NCBI GenBank assembly: GCA_918807975.1
Contig: OU964935.1
Span: 9,015,823-9,079,822 of the forward strand
Origin: Aplidium turbinatum
Lineage: Eukaryota; Chordata; Ascidiacea; Aplousobranchia; Polyclinidae
Direction: 5' to 3'
Length of the DNA stretch: 64,000 bases
How positions within the stretch are numbered: position 1 is the stretch's first letter; each line of letters starts with the position of its first letter. The notes beneath the pieces are model-generated. The model was not told the origin of the DNA. It searched no databases and saw only the letters and a program-made list of their open reading frames with translations. Positions 21,167 through 32,955 of the stretch are shown here, in pieces. The position numbers were made by a program, and so were the translations under genes.

Positions 21167-21274
21167 ATGTTAAAAAATTTGACTAGAAGTCTTTCCAAAA
21201 GCACATATCCTACTTTTCCTTCAAGTGCATCTGCTGGTCAGGTTTCATTGACACGAAGCATCAAACTACAAAAT
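21167..21274 (+). CDS. predicted mitochondrial leader exon of the carbonic anhydrase
   Basis: An ATG opens 36 codons ending CAA AAT before a GTAAGA donor. The acceptor at 22231 (TTTTTTAG) continues in frame for 7 codons into the ATG of the core enzyme. The peptide starts [12 protein letters not shown] and includes LTRSIKLQN. It has six basic and no acidic residues over 43, typical of a mitochondrial presequence. The open frame, good splice sites and in-frame junction support it. No transcript evidence is available. Confidence 0.65.
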
Positions 21275-24200
21275 GTAAGATGAACTGGATATAATACATT
21301 TTTGCAACCAGTCCTCTGATACTTTAGTATAAATGATCAAGCTAAATTTGTACATGCTTGTAATTTTTTCTGTTTGCTTTTGTTTGGTATTGTTTAATGT
21401 TTATCATAAGGAAAGTTCTGGTAATAAAAAATGCACCAGTTTCTATCGCAGTAGCTATGTTTTTTGTAAATGGTTTTGTTTACATGTTTAAAAGCAATGC
21501 TAGTGCTCAATTGCTCATATATAAACTTTATAGCTCGACATATGTAAATGTGTTTGTGTAGCTTATTATATGTAGAGTATTATATTGCCTTTAGCAGTAT
21601 TGCCATAATGTAGTTTTATGCATAAAATCAACCCTGTTGCAGCCTATAACTCAGTTGAAGCGTTGCTTGCTTTTCTAACTTGAAACAATTTGTCTTTCTA
21701 ACTTGAAACAACAATTTCGAAACTTTCAGAAATATAATTTTTAGGAACTAGGCTAACTAACTCAACTTTGTAAGGGTTAAAAGTATATATACATTCTGAC
21801 TTTTCAACCTGTGCTTGTTATTGTTGCTGCAATGGGTGTAGAATTTATGCATTGCTGTTGCATTTAAGGATTTATCATGACATTACCTTAATATCTTTCA
21901 TGTATCGGTACATACAACTTGCCACCCACCCTTCTGTTTGCAGTTTATGTTGCAAATATGCAAAGTTTGAAACAAGTGCTGCTTTGTATTTGCTGAATCA
22001 TTATAATATCTTTGCTTGTAGTTCTGCAGTCTTCATGATCATTACAGCAAATAATACAAAAAAAGCTTTTGATTTTGACTTGACCAACCCAAAAACAACA
22101 GCCTTCTTATTTAAGTTGTCAACAATGTATATACTTGTTGGACTATTCAAAAGTAATCTTTCTTTTTCCAAGTTTACATTATAATAGTCCTTAAATATGA
22201 AAAAAATAATAAAAACTGTGTAATTTTTTAGGGAGTTCAACATACAAACAAGATGGCTGAACATGCCCAGTGGGGGTACCACCAGCCAGCAGTTAGTAAG
22301 TTACTTTAATTGTAATTATGAAACACTATCATATGAGCTGTTAACATACAAGCATAACATAGCCTACTTATATAATTAATTATAGAGCTCGACCGATATC
22401 ACTTTTTCAGGCCGATACCGACATACGATATTTATAAAAATTTTAGACCGATACCGATATATATCGGCCGATATATATCAGCTACAAAAAATTAGTTACC
22501 AACAAAGTTATTAAGCAACAAACCAGTCCAAGAAAGTTTATGCATTAGTTACTGTAATGGAAGAATCATTCTTAACACTAATTACAGAAAAACACCAAAC
22601 AAAAAAGAAACAACCCAGGCCTCAAAATGCGTTTTTGCTGACGACGGACAAACTTGTCCGGTCGGAATTCTTCGCCATTTAAGAGCTATGGCTATGGTTT
22701 GGAAGGCTTTTTAAAATTTCAGCAAAGGCTTTCATCAGATCAATGAGGTTCGTTTGGAGAGTCAAAGCGCCATGTAGCTGCAATACGCCGTATAACTGAT
22801 TAACTTCCACCGAACGAGGTCGTGTGGCTTCTTGCGTCACAATGCTCTGGGCACGGGTCGGAAAACTTCTACAATGACGCTGCTATTTTCTTCTGTGCAA
22901 AGTTTCACTAGGCTTTTTTCTCTGGGTTTATTTTTGCATGTCATGTGAGCGAAAGTTAATTTTCCCTGGGCCTTTCTTACTGAAATACCAAAACATGACA
23001 AATTTTGCTGCATCTTGCTGTGATGGCCTACTCGTATGATCTAATTTTGTAACGAATCTTGCCTTATCAATAGGGTGTACCAAAAAAACCTTACTTTCAC
23101 TGATCTTGCTGTTGGCTGGCAAAAAGTTGTGTTTGGGGTCAAAACTAATGCTAATATAAAAAATTTTAAATTTCATTGTTGTTTGACGCCTATTTTCTTT
23201 ACGTTTCCATGGAAACAACCCAAATTTAAAAAAAATAGCATAACTTGAAAACCACTATAGTTAGAAAGCTGTAATAAACACCAAAATTTCCAGAATACCA
23301 ATATTCCTATTAGTGTTTCATACATTTTATTGGTCTAGGTAATGTAGTTTTTTAGATATTTCCTAAAATAGCGTTTTTGTAAAAAAATCTTGATAATTTA
23401 CTCTAAAAATTATTATTTTATACAAATTTTTGCTATAGCTGGCTAAAGTGGCAATGTAACAATCACACAATAGTCTGGCAATGTAAACAAAAAATTAAAG
23501 TACTTGACTAAACACTTAAATTACCGGTATACAGTAAGCAATACTATTTTACTTCCTTTGACAATGCTCAAGACAAAAGGTGTAGCCTACCAGTGGTCCG
23601 GTACCTGTGTAGCCGTAATGCGATATGCAATGTTTTACACATCATAGGGGAGACCAGGGCAATACGAACCACAAAAACTCCGGATGCTCTCTTTTGCTCC
23701 CTAATTTATCTAGATTTATGAAATTTTCAGGTTGCATAGTCTTTAACATTGTCTATAACATATCACAAGCACAATTCACTATATTCTCAAAAATTTGAAT
23801 TATTGCAGTTTTTCATAAACCTGGGGTATTATGAACCTTGCCGGGGCATTATGAACCAATAAACAACTTTCCATAAAATGCTTCAAAGCAGTGATTATCA
23901 ACCTGGAAATTTGTAGAGTGGGGTTAAGAAGATTTTTAGGAACTTCTTGCCTTTCAAGTTTAACTATTTGCATTATTTGAATAGGAAAAGCCGAATTTGT
24001 GAGGTTCCAATGCAGTCAGCAAGTCTTCACTTGCGTAGTAATCTACACAACTGGTCTCCTAACAACGATGGTTGTGTAGTTTGCATGCAAACTTAGCAAT
24101 GGATTCAGTGAAAAAAATCATGACCTACCACTGGTAAATAAAACTAGCACACAAAATTTATTTTTACATTTTTCAAAGGCATGCAGATTATGAAATCACA

Positions 24201-27200
24201 ACAGTTCACTCAGTCACATAGGTTAATGTTCAGTTTACTTAATCAGTTAATTTCATGTGCAGTGTTGAAATGGCATTCAAATCGGATTGAGCCAAATGTT
24301 CTGGTTGTCTGCCCTGTGTAGGTGGAATAAGGGAGAACCTGCTTGATTTGGCCAGTTCCTACATATTTCATATCACCAGATGGGGGCTTCTTGAAATTGA
24401 ATGTTCACTTTTGCGGTATAAACCATCTGGTTCATAATACCCCGGCTAGAGTGTTCTTATTCAAGCTATTGCCTAACAAAATGAAATCAACATAAAGCTT
24501 AAAATCAGTTTGCATCAGTACTTCATAACTATAATCTATCCCTGAATAAAAATCTAGATTTCTAGAGTCCCTGTACTAAGCATGGCAGGCCTACCAAAAT
24601 GGATAACTGAATTTACTTTTGACCTCTAAAACTACATTTTTCCAGTTCTACTGAGAACAATTAACTGCTGACCAAAAATGATGGTACCAAAAAAAGCATG
24701 GTGATCCTGTAATTAAAATATGCAAATGAGATCTTAGGATTTCCAACAGTTTTCTAGAAAATGGCCTGGTTCATAATACCCCGTGGTTCATAATACCCCG
24801 GTCCCCCCTATCAATGAAACTCAATGTTGCTTGATTTGTAGTTTTTACAAATACAGTTTCATTCCTTTTTTAGTGACTCTTTTTGATGATGTGGCTTGTT
24901 TTTCTCTCAATCCTTTAATAATCTTTAAAATGTTTTGTTTTGCTGTAGCATTTCGGGTGAGTTTGTTATAAAATTCAGTAAGAAGACCCAATGCTCGTTC
25001 AGATGCATCATTGACAACTGGGATTGCTTTGATTATATATATTTTTTACCTTTAAGGCAGTAGATTTTTGTGCCAAAACTTGGGATTAGCTGTTAAAAAA
25101 CTTGTATCTAATTTGAGCAAATTGAACAAAGTCCATGAGTCTTTTCCTATAAGGTTGTGGAGTTGAGTTTGTTGTTGAAGAACTGGCATTTGCTGGATTT
25201 TGGAAGTTTACTTGATTTAAATGCTCCATCATACTTTAAAAGTTCTCTAGCCATTTCCTGTTTTTGAGTGAAGGAAGCATGATCGCTGAATAGTGCAAAA
25301 ATAACTAGGCGCTCAGAAAGGTACCACAAATGTTTATCAAACTTTGTCAAATACGCTGAAAGTTATTTCAATAAAAAGTGGAGGTATAGTTGCAGAATAT
25401 TTTTGTATCTCTTTCATATCATTCCTCGACTGGCAATGTAGTTTTAAATCATTGATTGGAGAATCAAGAGAATTGGATGCAGTAAACCAAGGCTCTATAT
25501 GACATAATACCAGACTGCCAGAGATGAGATTTCATTCAATGTTGCTTCAGATACCAGATTTAACTTCAGCAATTGTGATTTGTGATAAGCAATAGACTAT
25601 TGTGTGATTGTTACATTGCCACTTTAGCCAGCTATAGCAAAAATTTATATAAAATAATAATTTTTAGAGTAAATTATCAAGATTTTTTTACAAAAACGCT
25701 ATTTTAGGAAATATCTAAAAAACTACATTACCTAGACCAATAAAATGTATGAAACACTAATAGGAATATTGGTATTCTGGAAATTTTGGTGTTTATTACA
25801 GCTTTCTAACTATAGTGGTTTTCAAGTTACGCTATTTTTTTAAATTTGGGTTGTTTCCATGGAAACGTAAAGAAAATAGGCGTCAAACAACAATGAAATT
25901 TAAAAATTTTTATATTAGCATTAGTTTTGACCCCAAACACAACTTTTTGCCAGCCAACAGCAAGATCAGTGAAAGTAAGGTTTTTTTGGTACACCCTACT
26001 TATCAATATCACTCGGAAATCAAAGCCAGACATTGTGACGTAAGACTTGAAATAAGTTGCGCGTGATTAGTGTAGAAGTACACCGGTACTCCCATCGATT
26101 CTTAGCAAAAAATTCACCTTTGTTACACTGATTCAATGTCATCAATCGTTGAAGCAACGTAAAACTCGAAAGTTTTCCTGCTTGAATGGAAGCTAAGGGA
26201 TACAGTATTAACATTTTCTAGATGCGCGCACTAGAATGGGCTGGAAATTAAATTCTCACAACGATTGTTCGTGCTATGAAAGCACGTTTGAGCAACTTGG
26301 GTTTCTTCTAAAGGCATGTATGGCTGGTTTTGAGTGTGCTTTTGCTGGCCGATGTTTATCGGCGAAAAATAGCCGATACAATATATCGGCTACATCTGAT
26401 ATCGGCCGATACATATCGGCTGACCGATATATCGGTCAAGCTCTAATTAATTATGCACACTTTTTTATAAATTCTATAAAATAATAAAATATGTGTAAAG
26501 TTTTTATCCTTAAAACATGAAATAATTCAAAACGGCAAAGTATATAATATAGTACTTAGCTACTTATGTTTTGTTTAGCTCCTGAAAAATGGTCAACACT
26601 TTATCCCATAGCCAATGGCAAGAGACAATCACCAATTGATATCAAAGAAAAGGATCTGGAAAAAGTATGATATATTTTGCAATTTTCATGCTATCTGAGT
26701 ATCTGTTAAGCTTTTACAGTTTTCTGGCTCACGATACATGTCATAAAAGTAATTCTGGCTAATAAAGGGAAGTAAATTATTTTCAAATAGCTTCTAAGGT
26801 CAGTCTCATCAATTATCATAAAAGGTTTTGCTAAAAGTAAATGTTTGGTTTGCAATTAAAGTGAAGTGCTTATTAATTAAAATATTTGCTTTCACAAAAC
26901 ATTTACATATATTGTATACAACTTACTTAAAACACTAAGAGGCAAAGGTGTGTCTTTCAAAGATCTATTGCAATAGCACTTGACCCCTTTACTTTATGTA
27001 CAATGAGTGATATTATGATCTCAAATCAATTAAAATCAAACCTTGCATATTTGTAGACAGTATCTGCGGTGCGATGATAGCATTGATCTCTAATGAAACG
27101 ACATAGTTTCATATTTCTCAAAACGTTTATTATTTAGAATTCTGACCTCAAAACCATCCATTTGGACTATGCTCCTAATGATATCACTCATTTGAACAAC

Positions 27201-30040
27201 AATGGTTATTCTGTCACCTTCGTTGCAGATGGAGCAAACTCCAGTGAGTAATCCATCTATATTTTATGTATATATATGTCAGAGTTGTTGTAATATTATA
27301 TAGGTTTTAGATTCTTTTTTAAGGTTCAAGATAGCTTTTTAGTAGGCCTATAATTCTACTTTGCCAGTACAAGAGAAAACGGTCTGTATTTTTTTACTAT
27401 CCTTTTCAAGTTGAGAAGCGATCTTCCTGGCGTCAGCACTACCTGACTAGTGACTACTCACTATAGAACAGCGAGCATTGTGTTTCGCTAACCATACCGG
27501 TGTAGCCTCCACACTAGCCATCAAGACTTTTCTCAAAAACATGTGTTTCTCGGCAGTCGAGTGTAGCAAGAACTCAGCGATAGGCGTTAGACACGTAAGT
27601 TTTTCTTTTCAAGGTAAAAATTTAGTAAATTGCCTTTTGAGAAATTGTGGTCTATGGCTTTGGGCTCAGACACCGCACAACATGTAAGAAGACTCCGAGA
27701 TATTTAGGGGCTGCTAATTTACTGTTTTATTTATCTTTTTAATTGAATAAGAATGCTTAGTTCATATAAGTGTATTACAGAATTGACCGGGGCTGGTTTG
27801 GCCGGAGAATTTCGATTGCTTCAGTTTCATTTCCATTGGGGTGCTGAAGATTCTCGTGGTTCTGAGCACACCTTGAATGGAAAAGAGTTTGCAGCTGAGG
27901 TAGTTGTTTTGACAATTTGACTTGAATACTGTGCTATTTGTGGAAAAGATTTATGAGCAATCTTTTTTCGCGTTGCTTCGTTCCATGCTTTCTTTATGAT
28001 TTATACAGGTCTTTAATCTTTTTGCTCTCGTTTACCCCTTGCTGAATGAAATTATCAAGATAATTTTACTCTTCAGCTTTTTTTAGCTCAAGATTTTTGG
28101 TATCATTTTTTTACCAAACTATCTTCCTTGATAAATGGAACTTGCCTTTAGGGAATAAAGTTACCCCCTAGTTGTGAACCCTTGGTCTGTATTGCACTGT
28201 CAGATGCATTTTATTGTTGCGCAATAGAAGAACCTCTTGTTTGTATGAAACTGTTGTCATTCCCAGCCATCTATGAAGCAATTGCTGGTCTCGGCTCGGG
28301 CTATTGCACAGTTAAAGCACACAAGCTTGGAAAAGTTATTCATTCCAGGTCCATTTGGTTCACCTGAACACGGCTTACCCTTCGTTCAATGACGCTCTTG
28401 CACACGGAGATGGGTTGTGCGTGATTGGAGCATTTCTTGAAGTGAGTGATACAATACTACAAATCAAGAGACAACGTATTGAAAGCATAGTGTACTGCAC
28501 TGGCGTATATATATTATATACAATACGGTACTAGTTTGTTAACTGTTTGTTTAGAACTCTAGATGCCTGTCCAATGCTCATTATGAACTATCTAATGTTT
28601 TGACGTTTTCATTGCAATGTAATCATTTTTTTACAAAAGAAAGTTTAAAGTTAGAGAATTTGTGATGTACATGTCGTTGCAAATAAAAAGGTGTTTGATT
28701 GACATTATTACTTCTTCCAGGCAGACGACACTGGAGCGGAGAGTTACGACAGGGTTGCTGAGCTAATATCAAATGTCAAGTATAAGGTACGCTTCAGAAA
28801 GAGTTAGTATCTTTCGTGTGCTGTGGAAAGTCATGTACTCATAAAAAAAAACTATCTGATTGTGACATTCAAAACGGTTTTTGTATGGATGTAGCAATTA
28901 GTGATCTATCTCCTAAGTTCTATGGACTCGAGTTGGCGACCAACTGCTGTGTGGAAAGTTACATTCACAAATACATAAGCGCGTACTCGTGAATGTCATG
29001 TCACTTTGAAAAGCGTTGTCAACAGTAACTCGCAGTGGCGTTTTTCGTTATACAGGGAGACAATCATAAATTTGAAGGAGGTTTTGACGCAAGAACTCTT
29101 TTACCTCAAGGTATGTTGTTTGTCGACCCATCACGATGGGTCTGGAATTATCGAAATTTGACTTTCAATATTTTTACTGGGTGGCCTGACGTTCGTTTTT
29201 TAAGCTTACAGCGCCACTGTGCATCGAGTTGATATCAAAAAATTTTTCAGATCACAGTTCATTTGCTAGTTATGAGGGTTCATTGACAACGCCTCCGCTG
29301 TCCGAATGCGTTCAGTGGATCAATCTCATCAAGCCGGTCAAGATATCTAGAAAGAATGTAAGGCTTTGCTTACTCTTATGTTTCATGAATTTAAATATGT
29401 TTCAGCTTATATTTCGTTGTTATCTCACTCTAAGACTGTGTTTGAAGTTCTCTAGTAGTAAACTGATGGAGGAGATCTGTCTGACTATCTGAGCGGCTAC
29501 TATGCTGCGACGATCCTTTGTCCATAACTAACTAAATTTTCTAAGACTGTGATGAAACTGGAGCATTATTTTGTCAACTAGGGCTTACTCGTCAAATTTT
29601 GCACTCAGTTACGTTGTTCTAATCAATTTGCTGTGTCATTGTTACTGAGTGCCATCTTATGACAACAAAGTTAAGTTGGTTTATTTAGAGAATGCACGAA
29701 GTTGTATAACAAGTCCTTAATCCATTTTAAGTAGGCCCTGGCTTTGTTATTTTTTGTTGCTAGCAAATGTTCGGTCATGGTTCGGTAACCAAAAGGCCAA
29801 ACTTCAAAAATGCCAATGTTAAAAAAGCCATCTCAAGACAAATACTTTATTGGTTTTAAAAGTTTCCTTAACTCTGCTGTCTGGGCTACTGCCGCTCACC
29901 TGTTTGTTTCATCATGGCAGCTGGAAGTCTTCAGGTCGCTACACGCCTGCGAGAAAGGGAGTGGGAAGAATTGCATTGTGGATAACTACAGGCCGGTGCA
30001 GCACTTGCACGACCGCAAATTGTGTTGTTTTGCTGCTTAA
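21167..30040 (+). CDS. alpha-carbonic anhydrase, CA5-like, probably mitochondrial (10 exons)
   Basis: Catalyses CO2 + H2O to bicarbonate + H+. Exons: 21167-21274, 22232-22295, 26579-26664, 27138-27243, 27781-27899, 28349-28441, 28721-28786, 29056-29110, 29251-29357, 29921-30040. All phases join and all borders are GT-AG. The spliced product is about 307 aa (264 aa from the internal Met). Zinc ligands are His138 and His140 (QFHFHWG) and His163 (VHLVHLNT). The SEHTLNG and GSLTTPP motifs and the C-terminal DNYRP are present. The proton-shuttle position (human His64) appears to be Tyr in NNGYS, as in mitochondrial CA5; this assumes a 2-residue loop deletion. The first exon and the start of the second add a 43-residue leader rich in Lys, Arg and Ser with no acidic residues. 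The intron at 22296-26578 is filled by transposons. If the leader exon is wrong, the protein is a cytosolic CA starting at 22253. Confidence 0.93.
23645..24810. mobile_element. pogo/Tc1-like MITE with TA target site, 1.17 kb
   Basis: Ends are TAGGGGAGACCAGGGCAATA and, reversed, TAGGGGGGACCGGGGTATTA, followed on both sides by GAACCAC. The motif GGTATTATGAACC is repeated near both ends (23825-23860; 24770-24800). Terminal TA dinucleotides are the likely target duplication. The TAGGGGRGA start matches the 12055-13789 element, so the two are related. No coding frame. Confidence 0.7.
24960..25350 (-). pseudogene. transposase-like protein remnant (family uncertain)
   Basis: The minus frame 25147-25350 reads [17 protein letters not shown], then a helical KQEMARELL segment. 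Further along, another frame near 25000 reads [18 protein letters not shown] associate both words with uncharacterised transposase-like proteins of invertebrates, but cannot name the superfamily. It lies between the 405-bp arms and may be what is left of that element's own gene. Confidence 0.35.
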
Positions 30041-30045
30041 ATAAA
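30040..30045 (+). terminator. poly(A) signal overlapping the stop of the carbonic anhydrase
   Basis: AATAAA begins on the last base of the TAA stop codon. If used, the 3' UTR would be only about 15-30 nt, which is very short. The alternative is a later weak signal; TTTAATTT-rich sequence follows. Confidence 0.5.
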
Positions 30046-30647
30046 ACTGCTGGATTTCCGATGTGTTTTTACTAAAAATTTAACGTTTAATTTACGTGAA
30101 AATATGCCATGCATTAACGCAGTGAGCTGCTGTAATATTTGTTTGTAAACTGCCAAAACAGTCATTCACTATATTGCGTGCCATGTTAATTACCGCTAAC
30201 AATCTTGGGTGAGGCTTTATCGAGCCAACTTTCAACGCGGATTAGTAAGGTCCAGGTTCTTCAATCTTAACAAACTAGATTTAGGCTACCTATATTGCAA
30301 ATAATCTGACGTGTGCTTGTACGTGTCTTAATTCCTGTAGCGAGCTATAGAGTGCGCTTTCAGTGCTACTATGAAATCTTATTAAAGCGCCTTAGCAGGG
30401 TAGTGTGTTGCTTTATTACAAGTAGAATTTTTCATATTTTTGAAAACTTGAAAATAATAAACTGTATTGCGAAAAAATATATATACACAAATAATAAGGA
30501 AAGTGTAAAACCTTAACTGAACAAAAAATCTATTCTCGCAATCTGCGTCTTGTTCATTTTTCGTATTAGATGAAAATCACATGTCGTACTGAGAGCATTT
30601 GCAGGCTTTGCATTGCTGATTTAAAGATTGAAATATAAAGTAGGTTT
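30046..30647. other. no gene seen
   Basis: Downstream flank of the carbonic anhydrase. Short frames only. Confidence 0.35.
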
Positions 30648-30805
30648 CTTCACAAGGTAGATTTAAACGATCTGTCTTAGCCTAATGCTGCGAGTTTGCT
30701 GTGGCAATAGTAAGTTGCGCAAGCTTTCGGAACACAGTTCCCTAGTCATGTGCTATGATGATCTACTCATGTGCTATGATGATCGTTTAAATCTACCTTG
30801 TGAAG
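30648..30805. mobile_element. MITE with 25-bp inverted ends, copy 1
   Basis: Begins CTTCACAAGGTAGATTTAAA and ends with its complement TTTAAATCTACCTTGTGAAG. A degenerate reverse copy lies at 39305-39412 (sharing TGCTGCGAGTT, CTGTGG and GGAACACAGTTCCCTAGTC). The internal CATGTGCTATGATGATC word is duplicated near 30750-30782. No clear target duplication was found. Confidence 0.7.
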
Positions 30806-32379
30806 TAAGCTACGATCATGCTGCTAAAAGCGAAACTCAATCAATTGCATAAAGTAGGTTTGCCTGACTCTTAAATGTACTGCACATATTTCACTTGGTA
30901 TTTTGAGATTCCAAGAACTCAATAATTTGGCTTACAAAACCAAAAATGATAACTTATGCCGAGATATTTTGCAGTAGCACAATTTGTAAATTTCGAGAAT
31001 TTTTTTCTTTGCAAATTGGAAATGGTCGCTGATTTCTAGTACAATTTAAATGCGGAGGCGTTAATGATTTCTTGGCCGCTTATAATCGTTTGTATTTAAA
31101 ATATATATCATTTTGTTATTATGACGTTGCTGTTGCTTACACATGATACTGAAATTTAATCGAACTGCTTGTGCCTGTTTGAATTATGTTTTTGATTATT
31201 GCTGCTTTGAAACATGACTAAAATGATGTTTTTCTTGTTGGTGTATGAAAGTAGAGAAATGTATCAAGTAGATACCTACAGTCAGGGCTGATGAGAAGAT
31301 AATTTGGGCTCAATATCTATGAGATCCTCGTGCTTGCAAATTATGACACTTCTAAGAAAAACGCATCATATCCAAAGAATACTCGGTTTTATCAAGTTTT
31401 GTGTCCAAAAGTACCTAATAACGAAATAGTGACCGCTACATATTAAAGACGTTCAAGGGTGAAGAGTTTAAATTCGTATTCAAATCTTTCTCTATTTTGC
31501 TTCAAAGAAGCCTGGTCTTCATTCTGAAACGTCAGGGTCAATCAGTTGACCGCTGCAACTCCTCGATTTCTCTCTGTCGTTGGCATCTTCAATTTTAAAG
31601 TTTTAAATCACCAAATCTATATCAACGCGGCGTGTTCACATTTGCACCGAAGCTTAGCTTCGACAACTTACGGGATATTTCTTCGGGGATTAAGTAGCGG
31701 CAGTTTCATTTGGAGTTTCACACTTGAAGCTTGTTTATCTTTTAGCCAGTTTTTAAATATATTTCTTCGTTGATAAACTTGCGAGCACCGAGTCATCTGT
31801 CAGGCAAGGAAGGTCATGCAACTCCCAAACTTGATTTGACTACAGATGAGCTGCCAAACCAAGGTAGATCCAACCCCGGCATCGCGCTTTATCTTACATG
31901 TAGGGGATTTAGTGAGAGTAGGCCTATGTCCCCGTATTCATTCAATAGCTCATGCAACGCAAGTGAGCACACCCACAAAAGCTGAGCCAATTAATGTAGA
32001 AGCGCTGCTGTACAACAAACAATTTGCAACCATCGAAGTGCACCAATGATACCTAAGAAATAAAGAAGACTTTCGTATAATCAATAAGTTACTACAAGAT
32101 TAACCCATGAAAACAATCTTACCCCAATTGGCAACTACAAGAAATGAAGTTATTGGTTTGAACTTTTTCAAAAATAGCCTCTGAAAAGGTTATTCCTGAC
32201 AGCTTCGTATACTTGTAGAAACTTTAAGCGAAGAATCCGCAAGATCAAGCGAAGCTGGTTCGACTCTCAGGCTGTGCACTTGAGCAACGCATTTCAACTC
32301 AAAAACAACTCTCCATTTAGCGCTACCTAGTGGATGAAATAATAAAATAATCATGCTTTTATTTGCACCCATTGCAATA
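30806..32379. other. no gene recognised
   Basis: Two overlapping frames near 31770-32050 have a slightly coding-like composition but no splice sites or family match. Nothing else is supported. Confidence 0.35.
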
Positions 32380-32760
32380 ATTCACACAATCAGTATTCCA
32401 ATTAGAAGAGAAAAATTCACTTTGTCAATCTCGGTAATCTGGTCTGCGTTAATGGTTCAAAGCCCCAATCAAGCGGTGCACGGTCGTTTGGTCGACAGAC
32501 ATTTGGTCGACAGGACGTTTGGTCGACAGGACGTTAGGTCGACAGAACGATTCATTTTTGGGTTAGGGTTAGAGTCAGGGTTAGATTAGGGTTATGGTTA
32601 GTTAACTAACCCTAACCCTAAAATAAATCGTTCTGTCGACCTAACGTCCTGTCGACCAAACGTCCTGTCGACCAAATGTCTGTCGACCAAACGTCCTGTC
32701 GACCAAATGACCGGGTACCAATCAAGCAATCCTTTCAATAGCATTGTTATGTAACTAAAG
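32380..32760 (+). repeat. SINE-B copy split by a foldback insertion
   Basis: Contains TTTGTCAATCTCGGTAATCT and GGTTCAAAGCCC, as in the copy at 283. It is interrupted at 32475 by the palindromic element and resumes after the duplicated AATCAAGC. Confidence 0.55.
32475..32719. mobile_element. palindromic foldback element with telomere-like core, 245 bp
   Basis: Outer ends GGTGCACGGTCGTTTGGTCG and (reversed) GGTACCCGGTCATTTGGTCG pair. The arms are made of tandem TTTGGTCGACAGGACG units, 4 on the left and 5 on the right. The core is GGGTTAGGGTTAG ... CTAACCCTAACCC, itself self-complementary around GTTAACTAAC. Flanked by AATCAAGC on both sides (32467-32474; 32720-32727), a clean 8-bp target duplication (10 bp if the ambiguous CC is counted). 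Confidence 0.85.
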
Positions 32761-32955
32761 CTTGAAAACATTTATGTGGCCTAGCCTACGTTCACTGTTG
32801 TTGGATAGCTAAGTAAGTAGTCGAAACACTTCACGCCTTTCAAACTTTAACAAGATGCTATGTTTCAATGGAGTTTTACCATGGAATCAAATACTAAAAG
32901 AAACATTTTACAATAATTGTTTCAAGAATTTGTCCAATATAGCCTAATCACTTAA

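Larger units (their letters stand above)
23072..25997. mobile_element. element with 405-bp near-identical inverted arms
   Basis: The left arm 23072-23476 (from AGGGTGTACC) is the near-perfect reverse complement of the right arm 25594-25997 (to GGTACACCCT). They differ by about one base in length and a few substitutions. The spacer is 2.1 kb and contains a pogo-like MITE and, on the minus strand, a piece of a transposase-like protein. The arms' similarity implies a young insertion or recent conversion. Both arms show a shared 48-residue frame (containing [14 protein letters not shown]), a by-product of the repeat. Confidence 0.75.
22384..26444. mobile_element. 4.06-kb nested DNA transposon in carbonic anhydrase intron
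   Basis: Terminal inverted repeats are AGAGCTCGACCGATAT (left) and AGAGCTTGACCGATAT (reverse complement of the right), with one mismatch. Subterminal CCGATATATCGG palindromes follow. A 10-bp direct repeat, AATTAATTAT, flanks it at 22374-22383 and 26445-26454. Inside is a foldback with 405-bp arms (23072-25997), and inside that a pogo-like MITE (23645-24810). Superfamily unassigned; a 10-bp duplication would fit Mutator-like elements but is not proof. Removing it leaves an intron of roughly 210 bp. Confidence 0.82.

Noticed and set aside
22928-26066. Conserved 48-residue peptide present twice
   Set aside because: It is the two 405-bp inverted arms read in matching frames. No start, splice or family support.
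32560-32616. Telomeric repeat tract
   Set aside because: Only a few GGGTTAG units, and they form the core of a palindromic mobile element with a target duplication. This is not a chromosome end.
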